A stretch of 64,000 nucleotides of DNA from Gonatopus flavifemur (Eukaryota; Arthropoda; Insecta; Hymenoptera; Dryinidae): the NCBI GenBank assembly GCA_018340375.1, contig JAFFJZ010000010.1:744001-808000 (forward strand), given 5' to 3'. The notes under the pieces are model-generated. The model saw only the letters and a program-made list of their open reading frames with translations. It did not search any database and was not told where the DNA came from. Positions 13,100 through 24,588 of the stretch are shown here, one piece after another; within the stretch, counting starts at the first letter, position 1; each line of letters begins with the position of its first letter. A program made the position numbers and the translations under genes.

Positions 13100-13477
13100 G
13101 GGGATACCAGCGATCCCCGCTGATGCAACCAGCCATACGAGCGTGCCGACTGAGTAAACATTTTCTCGGCAGAATACTCTGAACTGAATTCATGAAGAAG
13201 TATGAAATTTTCAGGAATCAATCTTCAGTCTTTTATCTATTGTTGTACATCGCTCGAATTTTGAATTTCGAAGAAACATTTTTTTCCCAGTCGGTAACAC
13301 CAACTTTTTTTTCGAAATTCGGGCGATGTACAGCAGTAGATAAAGGATTGAAGATTGATTCCTGGAAATTTCATCCTCCTTCATGAATTCAGTTCGGAGT
13401 ATTCTTGCCGAGAAAATGTTTACTCAGTCGGTAATCATGTATAGCGGGTTGCATCAGCGGGGATCGCTGGTATCCCC
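13100..13477. mobile_element. TTAA-flanked long fold-back (hairpin MITE family, copy 1)
   Basis: Both ends abut TTAA (13096-13099 and 13478-13481). The arms run nearly the full half length, about 180 bp each: GGGGATACCAGCGATCCCCG, TACTCAGTCGGCACGC-like, TTTTCTCGGCAGAATACTC and TTCAGGAATCAATCTTCA blocks on the left all recur inverted on the right. Only about 50 bp of A/T-rich DNA separates them. The TTAA flanks match the target preference of piggyBac-type transposases, a remnant of which lies at 1362-2452, but shared ends with that remnant were not shown. The central arms TATCTATTGTTGTACATCGC resemble the hairpin conserved in other family copies. Confidence 0.8.
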
Positions 13478-15060
13478 TTAAGAGAACCAATATACAAGAC
13501 CTCGACTCTCTGCACGTTGATCGAAATATTAAAATTTCATTCATAAATTGAATTCCAACGATTTTTCGACATTGTCAATGGATTTTTTATTCCGACGTTT
13601 TTACTTGAACGTAACGAAACAAATTGTGATCAATTTCAACTGTCAGGAGTATTCACATTCGTACTAGGCGGAGTGGCTAAACGTAAAGCACCAGGACAGG
13701 TTATTCCAGCAACGGCGTGGGTTAAGAGATTTTCAATCTTCAAGGACTACAATGACGATATTAATAATTCCCAAGCAGGAAACTTCTTTTCATGCTCCGA
13801 ATAAACATAAACACATTTGACGCGTTGGCAGGTACCGGCATGTTGAGTAGAGCAAAACAAAAACCAATGCACGAATCCATTCATCAGAAACAATTTGCTT
13901 TGAATTTCAGTTCAATAAGAATAAATGTGAGCTATATTCTTGGTCGAGTTTGAAAAGGTTTTCCGGTAGCTGACTTCAAGTCTAATCAGTCTTTTTGTGG
14001 CTGCATCTTAAATCCAGCTCATATCCTACCTGAAATTAAGCTTTTCTTCTTCTGTGGAATGGTTTGGTTTGTGTGATATAAGTAAGGTTGTATCCTTTGA
14101 AATACTCTCGAAAAATTGTAGTCAATCAAATCACGATTAATCATTCTCTCTGAATTACCAAGTGTTCTTTGTTGTTCTTCTCGGAATCATTAACATATGG
14201 TTAGCATACGCAGAACGTTAGCATTCTCTCTTCACAATCCATGTTATAGATTGGAATTTGGAAATATTGGAATGCTTGTAATGGCTCAAATACTAGCGGC
14301 AATTTCATCGGTTCGTAAAAAACACCAGAAAACTTGTTTACATATATAGAAGAACAACTAAAAGTAACATTACACAATGAAGGACCAGAAAATCATGAGC
14401 TGTCTGATTCGTTCAATCTTGGATTCCTTGCGCAGTTCTGACATTTTATTATGTGCACCGAATGTGCGTTGCAAACATTTTTGTGATGAACACAACAAAT
14501 TTGCTGTATTTTCCTATCTTTTGATGATAGACGTCGTGCGCATCGTTTCCTGCTTTTTTCCGCTGGTGGAGCATTCGTTTCCGTTCTTGAGCTGTGCGAT
14601 GATGGTGGTATGTTCTCATTGAGAATCAAATTGATTTTCTGTTGATGGAGAGTACTCAGTCCAATTAGGCTTCTTGTCTTGATTTTTTCATATACGAGTC
14701 GATCGGCTAAATTTATCAAGAAGCGTTTGCAAACGAAAAATCAAATAATTTCTTCTAGAAAAAAAATCCTTCAAAACATTGAAAAAATACCCATAAGGGA
14801 GAAAATTCATTCTTCAAAAGTATTCTTTCATTGCAAACGTGAGTGATATAAATCCTTTTTTCATTACTGTATTCATAGTGGATGTAAGAAAACGGCGGGC
14901 CTTCAAGGCCCTGTTTGCGACTTTGTGTTTATAATGAATGTATACGTTTTCATAGAGCACTTTGCAGATTGAATTTTCACAATACTTGAATTTTTGGATG
15001 CATTTCCATGCACAACCCCTTACTTCATATGTAACTCCGTGTATTTCAGAAATCGTGACC

Positions 15061-15101
15061 TGACGGGCCTCTGAGACCCGGCTTGCGACTTTGAGGGTTA
15101 A
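15061..15101. repeat. Possible piggyBac-like terminus
   Basis: The reverse complement begins TTAACCCTCAAAGTCGCAAG and continues GCCGGGTCTCAGAGGCCCGT, resembling piggyBac-type ends (TTAACCC followed by a small palindrome). A diverged direct copy of CGGGCCTTCAAGGCCC...TTGCGACTTTG occurs at 14895-14930. No partner end or transposase is nearby. Confidence 0.35.
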
Positions 15102-16278
15102 CTACCCCCAAGTATATTCGTGAGGAAATAGGCCAGAAATGCATGACAACAGTTTTCTTACATCTACACGGAAATGAATCGAAACAGAATCATGCATGCG
15201 TGATCAAACTTTCGATCGCCTCTACAATATGTGTGACGATAGTTGCTCTTGGAGCAGCGTGTTGGGATAGCTTGGAGGTTAAGTAGGTAGGTCTCATAGG
15301 TGGATAGGTTCGGTGAGAGTTCAAATCTCCTTTAGGTAGGAAGAAATTTATCCTCATTTCCAGGTGGAATGCGAAAATATAAGTGTTCCCAAATTCGTAG
15401 AATGTATGAAATGTTTGAATTATTTCGAAATAACGTTGATTTTATTTTTGCTCGAGTTCTTGGCCAATCGGATGTGGAATTTCAAGTCAATTGTTTTTCC
15501 AAATGCGGAACGGAACCTTGAAAATCAAATTCTTGAATTACGGAAGTTTAATGAAATAATTTGTTTCATTAAAGCCTGGAGTTGACTCAAGTGAGTCGAT
15601 TAAGGAAATATGGAAACAATATTAAATGATGCATATAAATGGTGTTTAGTTTCATTTCCGAAATTTACGGCACAAAAACACGTGGTAGATCGGAAGTAGT
15701 CGTAAGTAGAATTCTTTATTTAGGTTTATTGAGTTTTTTGACCAGGGATTAGAACAATCTTAAATTGTTTTTGCACTGACTGGAAGATATAAAATATGTA
15801 TGCTGAAAGTCTATCAAAAGAATTTTGATATCCACCCTTCCATAAAATGAAATTATAACTGTAATCATCAACCTCATCAAAATCACATCAACTCACGACT
15901 ATTCCAATGCCTTTCGTATTCCAAGATAAAATTAAAAACATACCTATGCAGAGCGTTGGAATGATTTGATGAATTAGTGCCATAAAGTATTTTTTATCCC
16001 GTAAGCGTGATATATGACGAGGCAAGAACCTTAAAATTAATTTAGGCAACAACTTTCGTGCGCATTCACGCTTGTCGCTCTTCTCTTCTTGCCACATTGT
16101 TGCTGGAATCACCACGTGTTCTCGCCAAATTATTCACGGTTGTACGCTCTCAGAACAGAACAATATGGCAACACTGCATAAATGTCAGAGAGGTTAATTA
16201 CACTTCGAACATAACGGTAATTTTAATGTCAAAAAACAATTGAGGCAAATATTTACACTTCACACATTTCTGTTTCTA

Positions 16279-16753
16279 CACTGAGAAAAAGGTTTTCTTC
16301 TGACAAATCAACGCATTTGGTTAAACATTTTTGAGAGATATCGTTTCATACAAATGAGACTTATTCATTATCACCAAATATTGTGTTCAGTCAAGAAATT
16401 CATATTAATCAATTATAACCAAATCATTTATTTGACTCAAACTGATCGACATTGATTTGGATGAATATGACTCCTTCTCAAATTCAGATTTATCGAATCA
16501 TCATCGGTATGAGGTTGACCCTAGTGATGCCGATTCTTGAAAATAATCGATTCTTTTTTATAGAAAAAGTATTTAGTTTATATAGATTTGTATAGAATAT
16601 CGATAAAAATTTGATATAATCTATACACAAAAGAATCGATTCTTTTAAGAATCGACATCACTAGTTGACCCAAAGCAATATGTGCTGTATTTATCAAGTA
16701 TGAATTTACTATGAACAAATCTTATTTGAGTCAACGAATATTTTTTCTCAGTA
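16279..16753. mobile_element. MITE with CACTGAGAAAAA ends (carries a nested hAT MITE)
   Basis: The left end CACTGAGAAAAAGG and right end TTTTTTCTCAGTA are short inverted repeats flanked by TA on both sides. Similar ends recur at 21911, 28635, 33073, 51201 and 51713. The interior is non-coding and is interrupted by the hAT-like MITE at 16522-16663. Confidence 0.5.
16522..16663. mobile_element. hAT-like MITE with exact 8 bp target duplication
   Basis: Terminal repeats TAGTGATGCCGATTCTT and AAGAATCGACATCACTA (one mismatch) delimit 142 bp. The flanking octamers at 16514-16521 and 16664-16671 are both GTTGACCC, the 8 bp duplication typical of hAT transposition. The exact duplication implies a fairly recent insertion, into the older element at 16279-16753. 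Confidence 0.88.
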
Positions 16754-17108
16754 TATTCTTGCCTAATCCATGAAATCAATATAGAACTGAATCTTGATAA
16801 AAAAAGGTGCCGCAAAGAATCAAAAGAGAATGTGAATGAGATGAATGGGTTCAATATTTCAAATATTCCAAAATTAACTCCATTGATTGCCTAAAAATAA
16901 ACATCACAATATAAAAGAAACTATGATGACAGAGCAATTACGTGTAGTTCGAAACGGTTGTAAAACGAGGCCATATACACTGTTAGAAATTTCTTGAATT
17001 TTCATTCATTTTTCAAGTACACTTGTAAATTAAATTTCCAATTCACGGTGATTGAATTAGAATTTCAATCACATGTAACTGAATTTTCAATTCTTGCTAT
17101 GATATATT

Positions 17109-17294
17109 CAGTGGCGTAGCGTGGCCAAATGGTACCCGATAGCGGAACACCCCCTCGCCTGGCAGTTCATCTTCTTTTGTAAAAAAAGAAAAAAGAACAT
17201 AGAAGAAACTCAAATCCAGTAAAATTTGCATGCAAACTAAAATTTGGCACCCGGGGTGGTCCGCCCCCGGCCCCCTCCCCTTGCTACGCCACTG
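17109..17294. mobile_element. hAT-like non-autonomous element (CAGTGGCGTAGC ends)
   Basis: The element begins CAGTGGCGTAGC and ends GCTACGCCACTG, an exact 12 bp inverted repeat of a type widespread among hAT-derived elements. The right side has the usual GC-rich subterminal CCCGGGGTGGTCCGCCCCCG stretch. No 8 bp duplication is evident and no transposase is encoded. Confidence 0.65.
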
Positions 17295-17520
17295 ATTATT
17301 ACTCATAATAATACAGTTTATCCACTGAATTTTCATTCAAATGTTATTGAGATTCCAAGAACTTTCTCAATTACGTGAGTGAAAATTGCTTCCATCACAT
17401 ATGATAGAAGCTTCGTGCCGGAATTTCTAACATTGTATATGACGGTCATTGCGAATTTAAAGACGAATTACATTCACCCAAAACAAGGAGAATCAAGAAC
17501 ATATCTTCGTTACATTATTA

Positions 17521-17628
17521 CCCAAGTAACACGAGAAGTTCTAAGAATGCGATCGAACATCCTAAGAACGTCCTGGAATCTTCTCAGAATGTTCGAGCAT
17601 ATTCTTAGAACTTCTTGTGTTACTTGGG
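17521..17628. mobile_element. TA-flanked palindromic MITE
   Basis: CCCAAGTAACACGAGAAGTT at the left is mirrored by AACTTCTTGTGTTACTTGGG at the right. Pairing continues through CTAAGAATG/ATTCTTAG. TA flanks both ends, consistent with Tc1/mariner-type integration. A single related end (ACCCGAGTAACACC) occurs near 56689. Confidence 0.75.
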
Positions 17629-18478
17629 TACCATTGATATTATAGTATATTATGTTATGTTCTAACATTACTATTATTAGATTTCTCCTAGTATAATATT
17701 CGATTCGTTTTGCTCCACCGTTTTATTGTATGAAAACCGATCGGATGAACAGTATTTGAATTTAAAAATGTTTTTCAAGAACATTCGCCCGACTGATTTT
17801 ACTCCCTGCACTTTGTTGAAACGTCAACAAGAACAATCGCAAACAACGACTTGACATTTCGAGTAGAATGATTTGTCGATCTTCCCTTGGTTCTCTTGAA
17901 TCTCTGATATTTCAATGATCCACTTTTACAATTGATATTTCATCACCTTTCAACTTGGAAATATATATTCTTTTCAACGTGAATTGTACCATCTATAATG
18001 CAAATTACTGAAATCATGCAAAAGTATACCTCAAATTGAAATTTAATTCACAAAATATTTCAACATTGCTCGTGACTGACATGATTGATGCTGCACCATA
18101 CGAGCACGGAAAATTTTTTCGTATCCAAATCATTCGATATTCCTGTACTGTAAACACAATTCTTCATCATATATTTATGCGATGGATTTCACTACCGATA
18201 CCATGAAAAACAATCCCAAAATAAAAATGTGGGAAATGGAATTCAAAATCGTAATTTATATGAACAAATATTTTTAATACTTATTTATCGCGGAAGTTAG
18301 TATCGATAGATTTTTATGAATAAACAAGTAAGAAGAAGTTCCTACGAACCTAATTTTTCACTCAACAGAGAGAAAAGTCATCCCGCAGAATTAAGTGTGC
18401 GTAAAATATTCTAAAAACGTTCGTAGGAGATTTATCATAGATTCTATGCATATATCAGTGGTATTTCAGGGGATACCA

Positions 18479-18714
18479 GCAGCCCCTGATGATGCAACCC
18501 GAGCCAAATCTTGTCTGACAAATTATTCGAAAATAAAGCAATGAAAGGAAAATATCGCTCTGTACAAACCATCTTTATTGGTTGAGGAAGGTCTGAACTA
18601 AGCGATATTTTGATTTCATTTCTTCGTTTGCGAGTAATTTGTCAGAATAGATTTGGTTGTGTCTCTTGTTAATCAATGGGTTTGGCTGAATCTTCAGGGG
18701 TTTCTGGTATCACC
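18479..18714. mobile_element. Hairpin MITE family, copy 2
   Basis: Begins GGGGATACCAGCAGCCCC after TTCA (a decayed TTAA) and ends GGTATCACC before TTAA (18715-18718). The arms include GAGCCAAATC.TTGTCTGACAAATT and its inverse. The centre, AATATCGCTCTGTACAAACC... to ...AAGCGATATTTTGAT, is a variant of the family hairpin. Confidence 0.7.
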
Positions 18715-18989
18715 TTAAGGGCAAAAAGGGGCCAAAAGTCGAAAAAATGTTCTCTCTGAAAACGTTTTTGGCAGTCGGTATTGTTTTACTGATTTGGGGA
18801 CCCCGAAAAAACGATGGAGAAAACCCAAGTATTTTCACAAGGTTCCCGAGCTCGCCTGAGAGTTTTACTTCGTCAACGCAACATTTTGAGCATACTGAAA
18901 AGAAATGAATCGTCTATTTTGAAAAGTGTGTCATTTTCGTGAAAATTGACCGACTCCCAAGTTTCTCGACTGTGCATATGCAGGAAAAA

Positions 18990-19440
18990 CCCTAAGAAGT
19001 GATCAGAGTGTGAAGATGGAGTGTCTACAAAACTTCGTGACTAAGAGTTTTTTAGGTCGCTGATTACGAATCTGGGAACAAATATTTCGAAAACAAAATG
19101 GCATATCCAATATGGCGGCCATGAAATGGAAAAAACTGTTAGATACTGGAACATTCCATTGCCCGAGGGTTTTTTTGGGTCGCTGATTATGAATTTGACA
19201 TAAGATTTTTCGAAAACGAAATTGCAGATCCAATATGGTGCCTATGATTTGGGAACAACTTGTAGGTACCGAAACATTCTATTGTCTAAGGGTTTTTCGG
19301 GTCGCTTATTAGGAATCTGACATCGGATATTTCAAAAATAATTTTTTCTTTATGGTGGATCCAGTATGGCGGATATTTTTGAGGAACAATTGGAATTCGA
19401 GAAATTTTATGATCTGAGGGTATTGAAGGCTGCTAAACAC
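18990..19440. repeat. Short satellite, about three units of 122-123 bp
   Basis: GGTCGCTGATTACGAATCTG-type cores start at 19055, 19178 and 19300, giving periods of 123 and 122 bp. Each unit also has AAAACRAAATGGC-like and CCAATATGGCGG-like blocks and a stretch whose minus-strand translation contains RNQRPKK, which makes a spurious repetitive open frame at 19003-19233. Sequence from about 18720 looks like a more diverged flank of the same repeat. Confidence 0.7.
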
Positions 19441-20213
19441 GGATTTCAAATGAACTTTCTGATTAATTCGTGAATATTAGTGGATTTCGATAGAGATCAC
19501 GTGGTTGCACGTGAATATATGTAAGCTGAATATTTCAGCTTTTCGCTGTATTTGTACACAGCAAACGAAGAATGTTTGCCTCCTTCAAAATCTTCAACTT
19601 TTGGATACAATTTATTTCGAACGAAAGGAGTTTCTACACTTCCTCATTTCCAATAGTTCGATGAAGTATTAAAAATCAAATCCACTATGAAGTGTTATGA
19701 TTTTGGTTTCTAAACTGTGCAAGGAAATAAAGTTTATCACTGTTGGAGGAATTGTATCGTCAATTGTTTTGACGTTGGAAACGAATTATATTATTCCATT
19801 GTCATCGGCGCTACATTCGTTGTTTACATATGTGCCGGAAGGTAATTTTCGACGTTTCTTTTGACGTCAACATGGAAAATACCGAAACAGGTGAGTTGGA
19901 ACATTGAAATTGATTCACATTTATTTCCTAAATTCACATTTGAGCACAATCTATCCCTATCGCTATCTACCCCTCTAGATAGCGAATTTGCAATTCCGAA
20001 AATGTCGTCGGCAATGTATTCACCATGATAGATTTCGAAAACCCCTTGGATTCGAATTGTGGCAACAATCAAACATATTTTTGGAAAAATGTTTCCCGTA
20101 TTCTAGCCCACATCCCCAAAAGCCAAATGCAGGTTTGTATTCACGAACCCTGAATTATTCGAATGATAACCATGCACGAGTATATAAATCTTATAACGCT
20201 GTTTTCAACTCAC

Positions 20214-20318
20214 CCTTTGCTTACAATGATCTACGTAACGAAGTCCAAAATAATCGGTCTCCAAGATGTTGAGCTGTTTGCACACATACTCCAAGATGTA
20301 CTTTCCTTTGTGCTGGGG
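20214..20318 (-). CDS. FRMD5: FRMD3/5-like FERM protein, exon 2 (F1 lobe)
   Basis: The 105 nt exon (35 whole codons) lies between CTTGTTTTCAG| at 20319 and AGG|GTGAGT at 20213. It begins PQHKGKYILEYVCKQLNILE, followed by TDYFGLRYVDHCKQR. The order HxKGxxxLxxVCxxLNxLExDYFGLRYVD is the core of the ubiquitin-like F1 subdomain in 4.1-type FERM proteins. Both boundaries are phase 0, matching exon 1 (ending Phe-Gln) and exon 3 (starting His-Trp-Leu-Asp). DYFGLRYVD favours FRMD3/FRMD5 over PTPN4 or FARP relatives. Confidence 0.95.
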
Positions 20319-21104
20319 CTGAAAACAAGTGGAAACTTCATTAACTTTGTTAAAAACAAAGTATCCATTGCATAATCCGTATCCATACCATGATGAATAT
20401 ATGATTCTATCCAATGATCGTATTGAAGTTAAAATAGCAATATATAAAATTTTTGTCTGAGTTCAGATGTGAGGTAATCATTGGAATTAATGAATAATAA
20501 ATGATGAGATCACGTGCATCGAGGACACGCTATAAGATTGTAACCGTATAAAAAGTGATGACTAGTCATGATTAGTCGAAGCATTCCTGATCATTCTTCA
20601 CGTATTTTCAATAAAATATGACATCAGAAGAAATCAATTACATTGCACGTAGATGTATGATGTATTGGCAATTGGCTATTCTGAATATTTCCTGGAAATT
20701 TTGTGTTGAGAAGAATTTTAGGTAATGGTGAAAAACTTTCACACGTAGGTAAACTAGAGATACATCTTATACACGAATGATCATCTCTGTTTAACCCAAT
20801 CATTTTTCACAGAAACACTTTCGAAAATTGCTCCTCGGGACAACTATTATCAGTTCAACGGCAAATACATATTCCAATGACAAATTTGTCTTTGAATAAA
20901 AAGAATTACCTGTCCCATGATGGCACGGAAATCAATACCAAGCTGTGTATCCGCGCATTAATGCAACCACTCTCAAGTCATATAAATGTTGTGACGAATG
21001 TACATTTAAATATCGGATTTGTAATAACGAGTTACTTGAAATTCGAATATTTATCATCTGACTGAAAATTTTATTTTCAACTCGTCATTTCCGCGTTCAG
21101 AGGA

Positions 21105-21385
21105 ACACGCTGTAAAAAGTGGGGCTTAAATTGACTGCACCTCAATTTGAAAATTGACTGACATTCAGCCTTTTCCATTGTGTCGTGCTTACTGTACACT
21201 CAAAATAGGCTTCTTTTGGCTGCATCTTCCCATATAGCACAAATGTCTCAGTAATATCTCCAGAATATTTTGACAATATTACAATGTCTCCAGAATATTT
21301 TGGAGATATTACTGAGACATTTGTGCTATGTGGGTTGAATTCAGTCATGAGACAATCTGAATTCAAAACTTTCTTTTTACAGTGT
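21105..21385. mobile_element. MITE with ACACTGTAAAAAG ends, interrupted by a palindrome
   Basis: The left end ACACGCTGTAAAAAG and right end CTTTTTACAGTGT are inverted repeats. The body matches the reverse complement of 55633-55811 in order: AATTTGAAAATTGACTG, TTCCATTGTGTCG, TTTTGGCTGC and TTCAGTCATGRSACAATCTG. The matching is split by the palindrome at 21229-21334, which the other copy lacks. Confidence 0.72.
21229..21334. mobile_element. Palindromic MITE nested in another MITE
   Basis: CCCATATAGCACAAATGTCT continuing AGTAATATCTCC at the left is mirrored by GGAGATATTACTGAGACATT and TGTGCTATGTGGG at the right, with one G-T type mismatch. A repeated CCAGAATATTTTG forms the loop. The paralogous copy near 55670 reads straight through the join (GCGCCTTAAATTCAG), so this is a true insertion, probably with a TT dinucleotide duplicated. 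Confidence 0.8.
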
Positions 21386-21910
21386 AACATAATCACAACT
21401 GTTCGAATGTAGGTCCTATCGTTATTATTCAATATAATTACGACAACCACTTCCAAGATCACTGTGCTTTTTCAGTAAATATGTACCCACGGGGAAAACA
21501 AAATACGGACTGGTGCCAGTCAGACGGGCCTGGAATCAGTGTTGCAGGGATTTCTGGGATTGGCAAATGCCAGGCTACTGAAGCTATCGAAACTGCTGAG
21601 GAGTCAAAACAATAACATCATTTCACATAAGGGTGAGTATAACATTCACAACCGTGTCGGCATTGCTGATTATAGTGGAACTCAGGAATTTCAACTTGGT
21701 GCAAACAGTATCGATTGATTATTGGCTCAAGACTGCCTGGCCCTGCAAACCATGTTGCTTGTAATTCGTCCAACAGTTGATGCTAATTAAAAAATATTAT
21801 CACTCATGAATAAGAACGATTGTTTTTGCCAAAGCATGGCAAATACGACCTTGTCAGGACCAAGGCATTTCTCAACTCCGGCAGTTTTTACATGGATAGC
21901 TTTCGCTCGC

Positions 21911-22010
21911 TACACTGAGAAAAAAGATGTGAAATTTACATCCTGTGAAGTCAACATTTGAACGAGTTCAAAATTACTTCGAGCTACCAGATGGCCAGAA
22001 GTTCTAACAG
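21911..22010. repeat. Partial MITE end (CACTGAGAAAAA family)
   Basis: CACTGAGAAAAAAGATGTGA with AAATTTACATCCTGTGAAGT resembles the ends of the complete element at 51713-51965. The right end was not located, so this may be a truncated or heavily diverged copy. Confidence 0.5.
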
Positions 22011-23598
22011 GCTGTCTACCAGACGGGAATTTCAACGGAATCGATGAATCAAAAAAGTAGGTTGAATAGAAAGGCCAATGAAATATATGGAAAATTCCCG
22101 AAGTAGACACCCTGATCTAACTATGAAAGAACAGAATGAACGCATTCAGCTGCTGTACACGGGCAGAAATGTCTGGGAGTTTATTCAATTACGTACACGA
22201 ATTCGGTATCATACACATTCTACGTTACATTCAATGTACAAAAACATGAAACAACTATAGATGATGCTATCGTTCACATTAAATTCACAAAGAATTGCGG
22301 GAACAAGGCATTCATTTTGGGACTTTCAATCTTGAAGATGACCCGTGAAGGGTCAATATACTTTGAAAATGGATGAAAACTAGTGAAATGATTGAATTCA
22401 ATGGATGGAAATAACACGATTAAACTCTACCTTTCATACCTTAGAACTCCGTCCATCTGTGAATTCGAAAATCAATAGACCTCCACCATATAAACCCAAA
22501 ATACAATAGTATGTGTGTGAAATGAAAGCCAGATCCATCAATATGCATAATGATTATTGAGGATATAAACGAACAGATACAGGAGAAAGCAATCAATCAC
22601 TCGAATTAATTCTACTTCGATGAGTTCAGGGAGGATTTCAAGATGGTTTTGATTATTCAATAATAATGAATATAAAAAGAATATGGAAACAAATTTATAT
22701 TATTTTTGTGTAGTGACGTAGAAGAACTCTTCACCGTGATAATTCAGTTCGCTATTAAATTCGAAGCAATCACGTGTAAAGTAAGAAAACTGTTGTCGAT
22801 TTGAGATTCTGTTGTAATATTGATACCCTCACCTTTAAACATTAGTTCTTTGAACGATTATAAAACCGAATCACATAAGGAATAACCGCATCTCATTAAA
22901 TTCCTTTCGCTCCTGAGAATGGACAATAAATTGCATTAAATGTGAGAACTGTAATTTTTCTCTATCTCCATAAGGTTTATTGGATCCTAGTCCCCGGTGT
23001 AAATCATTCACCGATCACGAACCATGACAAATTCCGTTCACTTAGCGGTACAAGCGTGTTTCTCACCGCACGACAGGATTTCAACGAGGCTGCAATATTT
23101 CTTTATTTCCTCTGGTTTTCTCGCCTTCGTAGAAGAATCAGTCGTTGAGCAAACGTCGATTGAGTAAATAGTTAATAGCTTCATTTTAAAGGCCAAGATT
23201 AACCGTGTCGAGAAATTGGTAGTTGAATTTTATCATCGATGACTTTAAAACTCGAACATCGTATTGAATATTTACGGAAATATAATCAAAATCTACTATA
23301 ACTATAGATGGATCGAATGTGGAGTTGGTACAAAGAAAAGAAAAGTTGTTTTGACTCATCTCCCGTTCTCATATGAGATTTCCTGGGTTTCGCCAACGAT
23401 CACAATAGAACATAGTTCGGTGCGAGGCTGATTGTCAAATTTTGAGGAGTTGCCCATGTGAAAAAATGATATATAGATTATATATAGAAATATATATAGA
23501 TTCAGAATATATGGAGTATATATATACTCAACATAGTAACGACCGCAGATCGTAATGCCATCACTGAACTCCTATTCCGAAGTTGCAATGAGAGTTAA

Positions 23599-23811
23599 GG
23601 GGATGCTAGCGGCGTGGCAGCAGCCAAATCGTTTATGACAAACTACGGCCGAACGCTGCATTTCGATCAGAATATCGCTCTGTACAGCACTTCTCTGATT
23701 CAAGTAGAAGTGCTGTACAGGGTGATATCTTGATTAATATAAAGTGTTTATCCGTAGTTTGTTATAAACGATTTGGCTGCCGCCACGCCGCTAGTATCAC
23801 CTTGAAATGCG
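23599..23811. mobile_element. Hairpin MITE family, copy 3 (clearest hairpin)
   Basis: Starts GGGGATGCTAGCGGCGTGGC after TTAA (23595-23598) and ends GCTAGTATCACC before TTGA. The arms include CAGCAGCCAAATCGTTTATG and its inverse. At the centre, 23671-23730, AATATCGCTCTGTACAGCAC pairs with GTGCTGTACAGGGTGATAT around a loop of about 20 nt. This core is nearly the same in the copies at 53920-53990 and 58434-58490. Confidence 0.8.
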
Positions 23812-24465
23812 TGGTAACCGATTCCATACATTTTCCCCGCATCTTTGCGTCTGTACTTCACTCACAGTATTCACTATTTGGAAAATAGTGTTATTCAAAA
23901 GTGTCTTCAACAAGAAAACTTTTGTTGAAAACCCTCGGAAGCTTAAGAATGAGTTTTAAACGTGTACTGAGTTTAATATTCCAACACCCATGATAGCAAC
24001 TATCCAGCAGTTCTCATTTCCTCTTATATCAACTCTTCTGTACCCCCCACACCCCTCTCGATCATCACCCATCGCTTGAACTCGGAAATACCAGAACTAA
24101 ATCCTCAACAAACACTTTATCTGCGTGTCCCACAAAGGTTTTGTTACAATCAAATTCATCATAAACCAAAAAATGATCTTGAAGAGCGTACCATGCGTCG
24201 AGAGTAAAGGCAAGGGAAGAAAAAAAATGAGAAAAGTGTTGACCTGCCAACAGAATGAAAAATGAGAGAAACTTGGCATGGTAAATGACAAATGCAAAAG
24301 CGTACATATATTTATATGCATAAGCGCAGAAAAAAAGTAGATCAGTAACTTGAAAACAAATATTAATCTCCTCCTTCGAATATACTTTCATCTATTTTCA
24401 CCCAGTGAATAGCGAATCCACGTTAATCAATGTTCCAGGAAGACGTAAAATCATATGTGCATATT

Positions 24466-24588
24466 CAGTGATGGGTACGTTACTCATCACATACAAAATA
24501 TATATAATAAATATATAATTTGTATGCACAACATATGTCATTATATATATTTTATATATAATGAGTAACGAGTAACGAGTAACGTACA
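24466..24588. mobile_element. AT-rich fold-back with GTTACTC motifs
   Basis: CAGTGATGGGTACGTTACTC at the left, a hAT-like beginning, is mirrored by ATGAGTAACG repeated three times at the right. The middle is TATATA-rich. The GTTACTCATTATATATAAAA core is shared with 46226-46365. Confidence 0.55.

Larger units (their letters stand above)
7995..20213 (-). other. FERM gene intron 2
   Basis: The 12.2 kb intron contains hAT-like and TTAA-flanked MITEs, one copy of a dispersed repeat, and a short satellite array, each listed separately. Stretches 8000-9880, 10130-12030, 13480-15060 and 19450-20210 show nothing I recognise. A GC-richer patch at 12640-12960 is open on both strands, but I found no splice context or family match for it. 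Confidence 0.75.

Noticed and set aside
15250..15345. Possible tRNA or tRNA-derived SINE head (TAGCTTGGAGG and GAGTTCAAATCTCC resemble A and B boxes)
   Set aside because: The acceptor and T stems do not pair properly and no SINE tail or second copy was seen.
19003..19233. 76-codon frame with repeated RNQRPKK segments
   Set aside because: It is the translation of the 122-123 bp satellite, not a protein with internal repeats.
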